Positions 1 to 5,373 of a DNA stretch of 5,373 nucleotides are shown piece after piece (within the stretch, counting starts at the first letter, position 1; each line of letters starts with the position of its first letter). The notes beneath the pieces are model-generated. The model saw only the letters and a program-made list of their open reading frames with translations, made no database searches and was not told the origin of the DNA. Both the position numbers and the translations under genes were made by a program. The stretch is from assembly GCA_012032855.1 (NCBI GenBank), contig JAAUQA010000267.1:1-5373 (forward strand). Reading direction: 5' to 3'. This DNA is from Candidatus Competibacteraceae bacterium (GTDB lineage: Bacteria; Pseudomonadota; Gammaproteobacteria; Competibacterales; Competibacteraceae).

Positions 1-2
1 GC

Positions 3-464
3 GCGGAGTTTACCCGTAAACAAGAAGTTATGGCCAATCTCGACGCCTATCGGGTACAAATAGAGGAAATGCAAGCTTCTCTCGATAAGCTGATTAAGCA
101 ACTCCCCACTAAAACGGAAATGCCCGATCTGATTGATAATATTTCCAATACGGGGAAACGTAACGGACTTGATTTTGCGCTGTTTCAACCGCAAGCAGAG
201 CAGCGCCAGGAGTTTTATGCCGCGAAGCCCATTGCTATTAAAGCCAGTGCCACTTACCATCAATTCGGAGCTTTTGTCAGCAGTATTTCTGCATTGTCTC
301 GCATCGTGACTTTGGAGAAGGCGCAACTTGTGGAAGCCGATTCGCGAGTGCAAACGGGTGGAGATAATAAGCCTTTAACGATTGAAGCAACTCTGCAAAC
401 CTATCGCTATCTGGAGGCGGGGGAAGAGGAGGGCGCAGAGGCTCAAGGTTCGGCGGAGAATTGA
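3..464 (+). CDS. pilO: Type IV pilus alignment protein PilO, C-terminal part (5' end outside the window)
   Basis: PilO is an inner-membrane protein whose periplasmic part pairs with PilN and binds PilP, forming the alignment complex between the pilus motor and the PilQ secretin. The frame is open from base 3, starting AEFTRKQEVMANL, and stops with TGA at 462-464, giving 153 residues. The cytoplasmic tip and membrane helix of a roughly 200-residue family are therefore missing; the ATG at 30 is internal. Visible family features are the helical stretch LDAYRVQIEEMQ leading to KLIKQLPTKTEMPDLIDNI, then GLDFALFQPQ, the EFYAAKPIAIKASATYHQFG segment and FVSSISALSRIVTLEKAQL, which together match the coiled coil and ferredoxin-like fold of PilO. 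The last residues are acidic and low in complexity (EAGEEEGAEAQ). The stop codon overlaps the pilP ribosome binding site, suggesting coupled translation. No disruption is visible. Recognition is from remembered family sequence, not a search. Confidence 0.93.
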   Translation, partial: AEFTRKQEVMANLDAYRVQIEEMQASLDKLIKQLPTKTEMPDLIDNISNTGKRNGLDFALFQPQAEQRQEFYAAKPIAIKASATYHQFGAFVSSISALSRIVTLEKAQLVEADSRVQTGGDNKPLTIEATLQTYRYLEAGEEEGAEAQGSAEN

Positions 465-468
465 GGAG
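463..468 (+). promoter_or_regulatory. Ribosome binding site for pilP, overlapping the pilO stop
   Basis: GAGGAG overlaps the pilO TGA (462-464) and lies 10 bases before an ATG at 479. It is the best Shine-Dalgarno match in the region, and it argues that pilP starts at 479 rather than at the ATG at 382, deep inside pilO. The frame opened at 479 closes after 15 codons, so this choice requires a frameshift in the signal peptide. Confidence 0.6.
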
Positions 469-478
469 ACTACTGGAC

Positions 479-1074
479 ATGTACCCGCGACTTTTGTTTT
501 TCGGGCCGCCAAACTGCATTGGTTAAAACACGGTCCCCTGATAACAATATTAGTTTTAATGACTGGTTGTATGGAACCAGATCCCGATGACCTGACGCGC
601 GATCTGAAACAATTTGTCGCTGAAACCAAAGCTAAATCATCCGGGAGACCGCTCGACCCGCCGCCGAGAATTGAGCCCTATCAACCGTTTACTTACACGG
701 CCGAGGGGTTGAAAGACCCTTTCCTGCCTTCGGCGTTCGTGCAACAAGAGCTTGCTGTCATGGACGAAATACCTGAGGAAGAACTACCTGATACAGGTAT
801 CCGGCCCGACTTTAATCGTCCCAGAGAAGAACTGGAGAAATATGCCTTGGGCTCTTTGAGAATGGTCGGAACCTTCTTGCAAGGGGGAGATTTATGGGCA
901 CTGGTTTTGGCCCCGGATAATATCGTGCATCGTGTCCAGACGGGGAATCATTTGGGGATGGACCACGGCAGGATAACGAATATTACAGAGCAGCGCATTG
1001 ATCTGACCCAAATAGTCGCGGAAGGGAGACGTTGGATGGAACGCGATGCTTTTCTGACGCTTACTGAGAATTAG
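479..1074 (+). CDS. pilP: Type IV pilus lipoprotein PilP (probable frameshift in signal peptide)
   Basis: PilP is an inner-membrane lipoprotein that binds the PilN-PilO dimer and contacts the N0 region of PilQ. The mature part is intact in the frame ending with TAG at 1072-1074. A hydrophobic run ends in the lipobox LMTGC (Cys codon at 568), giving a 168-residue mature protein. It has the usual disordered, proline-containing N-terminal part with the GLKDPF motif near 706-720, then the C-terminal beta domain from about 835 (EKYALGSLRMVGTF, DLWALVLAPDNIVHRVQTGN, GRITNITEQRIDL), a strong PilP signature. The start is uncertain. The uninterrupted frame has no ATG, GTG or TTG between 382 and 559, and 382 lies 83 bases inside pilO without a good ribosome binding site. 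The well-placed ATG at 479 is in another frame (MYPRLLFFGPPNCIG then stop). Restoring one base near the T run at 497-501 gives a plausible 30-residue lipoprotein signal and a 198-residue precursor. If the start is instead 382, the protein has a very long basic leader. Confidence 0.85.
492..505 (+). other. Candidate one-base deletion in the pilP signal peptide
   Basis: The frame opened by the ATG at 479 and the frame carrying the lipobox and mature PilP differ by one missing base. The stretch holds T4, T5 and G3 runs, all prone to length errors. Adding one T to the run at 497-501 joins MYPRLLFF to RAAKLHWLKH and then to the hydrophobic LITILVLMTGC, producing a basic-then-hydrophobic signal with Cys31. 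The exact position cannot be fixed from the sequence; any point between about 492 and 523 would also work. Confidence 0.45.
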
Positions 1075-1089
1075 AAAGGAAACACCGTT

Positions 1090-1095
1090 AAGGGG
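1090..1095 (+). promoter_or_regulatory. Ribosome binding site for pilQ
   Basis: AAGGGG sits 7 bases before the ATG at 1103, within the 28-base pilP-pilQ gap. It supports 1103 as the pilQ start. No promoter or terminator is evident in the gap, so pilP and pilQ are probably on one transcript. Confidence 0.6.
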
Positions 1096-1102
1096 TGCGC
1101 CC

Positions 1103-3269
1103 ATGAATAAACAAAAATATCGACAATACCGACGGTTACCTAGTAAAGCCTTCATGCCTGCTTTACTAGGGGTAGGTCTGGCATTGATAACTATGTGTTA
1201 TACGTCGGTGAGCATAGCCCAACAAGCTGTATTACAAGCTGTGGATGTCGGCACCTTGCCCGGCAATCAGGTGCAGCTGCGATTCAGATTTTCGAGACCG
1301 GTGGCAGCACCGAGAAGTTTCACAATCAACTCGCCGGCCCGAGTTGTATTGGATTTTCTTGATACCAGCAATGGGTTGAGTGCCCGTCAGCAGCCTATCA
1401 ACGCCGGTGTTGCGGAACGTATCAATGTGTTGGAAGGCAGTGACCGTACCCGAGCGTCTATCAATTTGGCGCGGTTAGTACCTTATAGTGTGCGCGCTGA
1501 GGGCAGCACAGTACTGCTGACCTTGGAAGCCGGTTCCACTGCCGCTGCTGCGGCTGAGGCGACGCCAGCGGCGGCAGCGCGATCTGCGCCGGGCTTAATC
1601 AGCAACATTGATTTTCGCCGCGGTTTGCAGGGACAAGCGATTATTGGCATTAAGCTCTCGTCGGCCAATGTGAATGTGAATGTAAGGGAAGAAGGTAGCC
1701 AGATCGTAGCCGATTTTAACAATGTGAGTTTAGCGCGAGGGCAGGAACGTCGTTTGGATGTCACTGACTTCGCAACGCCTGTCAGTCGAATAGACGCTAT
1801 TAATCAGAACGGTAATGCTCGGATTGCAGTCCAGCCCACGGGACGTTACGAATATTTAGCGTATCAAGCGGATGACGTGTATACGATAGAAGTCAAGCCC
1901 ATACAGGAAGACGAGGACGAGGAAACCGATCCACGTAAGAAAAAGTTTGAAGGCGATCTGTTATCGCTTAATTTTCAAGACATTGAAGTTCGCGCGGTGT
2001 TACAGATCATTGCCGATTTTTACCGGCTTAAATGTGGTGGTCAGCGATACCGTTCAGGGTAATTTGACCTTACGCTTGCAAAATGTGCCTTGGGATCAGG
2101 CGCTTGACATCATTATGCGCACGAAAGGCCTGACGATGCGGCAACAGGGTAATGTGATCTACATTGCGCCTACTGAAGAGGTTGCAGCACGGGAGAAGCT
2201 GGAGCTGGAAGCGCAGCAAACTGTGGAAGACCTGATTCCCTTGCGTACTGAAATCATCCGTGTCAACTATGCTAAGGCTGAGGAACTGGAGAAGATTATT
2301 GAAGAAGAAGGTGGCGGTGGCAGTGAAAATGATGGTAGTTCCTCCCTCTTATCACCCCGCGGCACTATACAAGTTGACCAACGTACCAACAGCTTGCTCA
2401 TTAAGGACATTCCGGAAAAGATCTCTGAAATACGGAATTTGATTACTCAGCTGGATATCCCGGTCAGGCAAGTGATGGTGGATAGCCGGATTGTGATTGC
2501 CAGTGACGATTACAGAAAAGAACTGGGAGTGCGCTGGGGGTTTGCCGGTGTTCGCCAGCGTGATGGAGGTATCGCCACTACCAGTGGTTCATTGGAAGGA
2601 ACGGATTCTGTCGTGAACAATGCTATAGATAACCTGCAAGATACCGGACAGCCGTTCCCTGTCGGGGTGCCTGCCCTAGCTGATCGCCTGGGTGTAGATT
2701 TGGGCACCGATGCCTTCGGTAGCATTGCGTTAGCGCTGCTGGGTAGAGATTATCTGGTAGATCTTGAACTCACCGCGTTGCAAGCGGAGGGGCGCGGTGA
2801 GATCCTGTCTAATCCGCGCATTGTGACAAATGATCGGATTGAGGCCAGCGTAACGCAGGGGTTTGAAGTGCCATTTATCACTCTGGATGAAGCGGGTAAC
2901 CCCAACGTCGAGTTTAAAGAGGCGAATCTCAAACTGGTTGTTACGCCCCAAATCACTCCAGATAACAACATTATCCTGGATTTACAAGTCAATAAGGATG
3001 AGCCTGACTTCGGTCGTACAGTGCAGGGTCAGCCTCCCATCGTCAAACGCGAAATTAAAACTCAGGTATTGGTGTCGAACGGTGAAACGCTGGTGCTCGG
3101 CGGAGTTTTCGAGCAGACAATCAACCGGGGAGTGGATAAAGTGCCCCTGTTGGGCGATATACCGGTTCTGGGTTACTTGTTCCAACGCAATGTCAACAGG
3201 GATCAAAAGCTTGAGCTGTTGATATTCGTGACACCACAAATCATCACCGACGGAATCGCGGCGCGTTGA
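1103..3269 (+). CDS. pilQ: Type IV pilus outer-membrane secretin PilQ, interrupted by one frameshift
   Basis: PilQ forms the multimeric outer-membrane channel through which the pilus passes. Translation from 1103 gives a signal peptide (basic MNKQKYRQYRRLPSK, hydrophobic core, likely cleavage after SIA at residue 39). It continues with AMIN domain 1 at about 42-145, an alanine-rich linker at 146-162, AMIN domain 2 at about 165-267 and an acidic-then-basic linker (QEDEDEETDPRKKK). The N0/STN domain starts near 285. After residue 306 the frame shifts, and the next frame continues N0 without loss (FTGLNVVVSDTV, VPWDQALDIIMRTKGL). N1 carries the usual Gly/Ser-rich insertion before LLSPRGTIQVDQRTNSLLIKD. 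The C-terminal secretin domain (about 490-721) includes GRGEILSNPRIVT, FKEANLKLVVTPQITPDNN, and the signature GETLVLGGVF followed by VPLLGDIPVLGYLF. Removing one base gives about 721 residues, normal for PilQ. As written, translation stops at 2062 after 319 residues with no pore. The second part alone could be mis-annotated as a separate 440-residue secretin starting at 1947. Confidence 0.95.
1139..1170 (+). repeat. Perfect 11-bp inverted repeat in the pilQ signal-peptide coding region
   Basis: CCTAGTAAAGC at 1139-1149 is the exact reverse complement of GCTTTACTAGG at 1160-1170, with a 10-base loop CTTCATGCCT. It begins 36 bases after the first base of the pilQ start codon and covers codons 13-23. 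The loop contains an in-frame ATG (1154-1156, Met18). In mRNA it would form a strong hairpin just downstream of the initiation region. Whether it has a role is unknown. It is not a terminator, because no T run follows. Confidence 0.75.
2017..2021 (+). other. Frameshift site in pilQ: T5 run with one T too many
   Basis: Upstream the frame reads QIIADF, using GAT at 2015-2017 and TTT at 2018-2020. Removing one T makes the next codon ACC at 2022, giving ADFTGLNVVVSDTV, a typical PilQ N0 sequence. Keeping it gives YRLKCGGQRYRSG and a stop at 2060-2062. Conservation resumes exactly at the join and no residue is lost, so a homopolymer length error or a very recent mutation fits best. Confidence 0.9.
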
Positions 3270-3303
3270 TGATTTATGAATAAGATTGACTACAAACCAT
3301 AAC

Positions 3304-3310
3304 GAGGGAG
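3304..3310 (+). promoter_or_regulatory. Ribosome binding site for the Ig-like lipoprotein gene
   Basis: GAGGGAG lies 8 bases before the GTG at 3319, which chooses that GTG over the in-frame TTG at 3286, where no such site is present. The 49-base gap after pilQ contains no visible hairpin-plus-T-run terminator, so read-through from pilQ is likely. Confidence 0.6.
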
Positions 3311-3318
3311 TTCCCGGC

Positions 3319-5373
3319 GTGCGATTGAATATTTCTGGAATCTGTAAGGCTCTTTGCCTGAGCAGCATTGCCCTGTTATTGTTAAGCTGCGGCGGCGGTG
3401 GCGGGGGTAGCGGCGAGGGAGGGTTTACCGGATCGGGGAGTATTAATGTCATTATGACTCCCACAAAGACCCTCTTGCCGGTCAATTCTTTCCTTTCCCC
3501 TCCTCAGGTTGGAGGCATTTTCACCAGCACCTTCACCGTCCGGGTTGAACGGGCGGATGGCACTCTGTTTCCGGCGGAAAATATCTCGGTCGATCTGATT
3601 TCGCCTGACGATACAGGCGCCCTGGTATACCTGAATGGTGACGAGGAGAATCAGGATGATGACGGCAATGAGTTATTTTTCCGACGCTTGGTCTTCGAGG
3701 AAACTAGCGGTATAGCGACTGGGCATTTCCATGCCTTTAGTGCGCCAGGAACAGCTAATTTAGAGGCCTCCGTGTCTGATCCCGATACCGGCAGGGTGGA
3801 TTCTGCGCGTATTCAAATCACTGTCGGTTCAGGCGCTAGTACCGGTCAGCCCTCATTGATTGGATTTCAGTTCGATGCAGGACCGCTTTTCATTACCGGC
3901 CAGGGACAGATCGATGTCAAGCTGATGAATATCTTTGTTTTGGATGACGCGGGTATTGAGGTTCCCAATCCGACCGCGAACAACGTCCGACTGGAATTGT
4001 TGCCCGGCGCCCAATGGCGGGGAAATCCTCACAGCTGTCGGCTTTGGAGGGAATTCGCAAGATGGCACGATAGTGAATACCCATACCATCAATGGTGTTG
4101 CTCAAGCGACTTTGCAAGCCGGTACCCTACCGGGCACCGTGCGGATTGCCGCAACCACGGATCGAGCGGACAACAATGTTGATAACGGCATTCAAAACGC
4201 GGTGACCGATGTCACTTCTATTCCCATTAGTAGCGGCGAAATTGTGTCGCTGACCTTTACCGGTCCTTATCCGGGAGCTGTCGCGCAACGGGCTAATAAT
4301 CTGGCGCTCGGAGCAGCAGATGCCATTAACAGTGGTGTTTATTTCCGGGATATTACCGTTATTGCTACCGATGAGTTCGGCAATCCACCGCCTCCCGGAC
4401 AACCAATTACCCTGCGTTTGATCGACTCCCCTGCATCGGGATATCCGGATGAAGGTCGCGGTGTATTCAACATTGCCGGAGATGATGGCAATCCCGAGGA
4501 AGGAGGGCTTACATTCTCGACCCAAACCAGTTCGCTATCCGGTAGCAGTGTGGGTTGCGAACTGTTTTTCGGTGGTATCCCGCCTGAGTTTATCGACTCT
4601 CCTGCGACTGGACGGCGGGAATTTCGTCCCAATCAAGAGGGCAGTCGTATCGTTACCGGCATTTCGGGAGCCAACCTATTGAGTGTCAACACGGCATTTA
4701 ACCAAAATCCGGATACCGGATTTGATGTGCCGTATATCGTGGGATGCGCTCCTCACTCCGGTAATGTGGAAAACAATCCGGGTGGAATTAATTTGTTGAC
4801 CGATGGCAGCGGTGTTGTTTCATCTGTGATGAATTACGCGGCGACCCAATTGGGTCGGCACTTCTGCCTAGCTGCCGAAGCTAACGGTGGTAAAGCGGGT
4901 ACGGTGTTGTGCCATTGGTATTTAGGTATCGCGGACGGCAGTACCTTGACGCTCATTCCAGAGGATGATGCCCAACTGACCGCCACCTCCGGGGAGACTT
5001 TCACGCAGAAACTGACCCTGCAGTTGTTGGATGGTGGCGGGAATCCTTTGCCGGCCGAACGGATTGCGGTGCAAATCGTTATAACCGATCCGGACGCGAC
5101 CGACGTCATTTTGGCTGAAATTGAAGTGGCGGCGGCCGAAGCTAGGCTAGCATCGGCGGAGCAGATCTTGGATAATTTCATTACCGAGAGTGGTGTAAAT
5201 TTGACGCCGGTTGTCGTCCCCGAAGGCAATGAAAACTTCGTTGACCCACTGATTTGTTTCATCCAAATCAGATCTGAAGACGAGGAAGGCAACGTCACGC
5301 TTGGTCCGGTAACAGCAAATCCCAATGCCTCACCGGATTGCGCAATTGTTGCCGAGTTGCAAACCAATGTGGC
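3319..5373 (+). CDS. Large lipoprotein with repeated bacterial Ig-like domains (3' end outside the window; one frameshift)
   Basis: I do not recognise a named family. From the GTG the protein has a lipoprotein signal (MRLNISGICKALCLSSIALL, lipobox LLSC, Cys24) followed at once by six glycines and a Gly/Ser-rich tether, as in many outer-membrane lipoproteins. The rest is beta-rich and falls into about four Ig-like units with invasin/Big-type hallmarks: roughly residues 42-172, 181-306, 309-540 and 541 to the edge. Near 4010 the frame shifts by one base; the first frame would end at 4182, while the second stays open to 5373, giving at least 684 residues after correction. Cys413, 476, 516 and 531 fall in unit 3 and Cys646 and 674 in unit 4, allowing disulfides outside the cytoplasm. 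Unit 4 carries an Ala/Glu-rich, probably helical insert at about 595-620. The gene lies 49 bases after pilQ, so a role at the pilus port or cell surface (adhesion, pilus-associated factor) is possible but inferred from position only. An unrelated surface adhesin is the main alternative. Confidence 0.85.
4010..4022 (+). other. Frameshift site in the lipoprotein gene
   Basis: Before this point the frame gives NNVRLELLPGA, matching the Ig-like repeat. It then becomes QWRGNPHSCRLW and similar Cys/Trp/His-rich sequence until a stop at 4180-4182. Removing one base, for instance from the C3 run at 4010-4012 or the G4 run at 4019-4022, joins it to NGGEILTAVGFGGNSQDGT and then GVAQATLQAGTLPGTVRIAA, which matches the corresponding part of unit 1. 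One extra base is therefore present; which run holds it cannot be decided. Confidence 0.85.
4421..4612 (+). repeat. Short in-frame direct repeat encoding IDSPA(S/T)G
   Basis: Bases 4421-4441 and 4592-4612 match at 17 of 21 positions and lie exactly 57 codons apart. They encode IDSPASG (residues 368-374) and IDSPATG (425-431). The copies flank the segment containing Cys413 in the long unit 3, and may be a remnant of an internal duplication. Sequence beyond the copies is not obviously alike. Confidence 0.5.
4705..4723 (+). repeat. Perfect 8-bp inverted repeat within the lipoprotein gene
   Basis: AAATCCGG (4705-4712) and CCGGATTT (4716-4723) are exact reverse complements separated by ATA. The repeat is inside the open frame and encodes the NPDTGF region. 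No T run follows. It is most likely chance or a product of codon choice in Gly/Asp/Thr-rich sequence. Confidence 0.45.

Larger units (their letters stand above)
3532..5095 (+). repeat. Fourfold degenerate protein repeat marking the Ig-like units
   Basis: The same strand-turn-strand pattern recurs four times (numbering after frame correction): FTVRVERADGTLFPA at residue 72 (base 3532), IFVLDDAGIEVPNP at 205 (3931), ITVIATDEFGNPPPPG at 345 (4352) and LTLQLLDGGGNPLPAE at 565 (5012). Each is followed by a strand such as ISVDLI, VRLELL, ITLRLI or IAVQIV. A second motif closes the units: GIATGHFHAFSAPGTANLEA at residue 131, GVAQATLQAGTLPGTVRIAA at 259, and a weaker version near 498. Spacings between first motifs are 133, 140 and 220 residues, so unit 3 contains about 80 extra residues. 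Confidence 0.75.

Noticed and set aside
382..478. ATG at 382 as the true pilP start, giving a 230-residue protein
   Set aside because: It lies 83 bases inside pilO, has no good ribosome binding site, and gives a long Arg/Lys-rich leader unlike a lipoprotein signal. The out-of-frame ATG at 479 with its ribosome binding site fits better if one base is missing.
3216..3250. TTGATA-like -35 element near the pilQ end as a promoter for the lipoprotein gene
   Set aside because: No acceptable -10 box lies at the right distance, and such weak matches are expected by chance.
1947..3269. Independent secretin gene starting at the ATG at 1947
   Set aside because: Its first 25 or so residues are pilQ N0 coding sequence read in the wrong frame, and the rest is the missing C-terminal part of PilQ. 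It is a frameshift product, not a separate gene.
3276..3302. Eight-codon frame MNKIDYKP in the pilQ-lipoprotein gap, as a leader peptide
   Set aside because: It has no clear ribosome binding site and no attenuator-like hairpins or regulatory codon run nearby.
2982..3485. 167-codon minus-strand frame spanning the pilQ-lipoprotein junction
   Set aside because: It is antisense to the conserved secretin C-terminus and the lipoprotein signal. Its PPPPPP stretch is simply the complement of the polyglycine codons.
4119..4133. Inverted repeat CCGGTA-CCC-TACCGG as a terminator
   Set aside because: The arms are only 6 bp, it is inside the open frame, and no T run follows.
4834..5367. 177-codon minus-strand open frame
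   Set aside because: It lies opposite the lipoprotein gene, whose + frame is repeat-consistent here. The translation is Ser/Ala-rich with no recognisable domain, as expected for an antisense shadow.

Overview
The window reads as the 3' half of a type IV pilus alignment/secretin operon, followed by a large surface-type lipoprotein gene. All genes are on the + strand. The order is pilO (5' end cut off by the window edge), pilP, pilQ, then a lipoprotein with repeated bacterial Ig-like domains that runs off the right edge. The pilO-pilP-pilQ order, the PilQ layout (two AMIN domains, N0, N1, secretin) and the roughly balanced base composition point to a gammaproteobacterium. The Cys-plus-polyglycine lipoprotein start would fit an environmental or marine lineage. 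Genus cannot be read from the sequence.

Layout: bases 3-464 encode the C-terminal 153 residues of PilO. PilP follows with its ribosome binding site overlapping the pilO stop and ends at 1074. PilQ occupies 1103-3269, about 721 residues once one extra T is removed. After only 49 bases with no visible terminator, a GTG-started lipoprotein gene begins at 3319 and stays open to 5373, at least 684 residues once one extra base is removed. No gene-free stretch exceeds 50 bases, and I see no RNA gene, mobile element or CRISPR array. I found no convincing reading frame on the minus strand.

How they work together: PilO (with PilN) and the lipoprotein PilP form the periplasmic alignment complex linking the inner-membrane pilus motor to the outer-membrane PilQ ring. 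The downstream Ig-like lipoprotein is close enough to be co-transcribed. It replaces the aroK-aroB genes that commonly follow pilQ in gammaproteobacteria, so it is the most interesting candidate for an undescribed pilus-associated surface component.

Caution: pilQ and the lipoprotein gene each contain an apparent single-base frameshift, and pilP probably has a third inside its signal peptide. The sites lie in or next to short homopolymers and the coding sequence on both sides is well conserved or continuous. Base-call or assembly errors are therefore more likely than three genuine pseudogenes.
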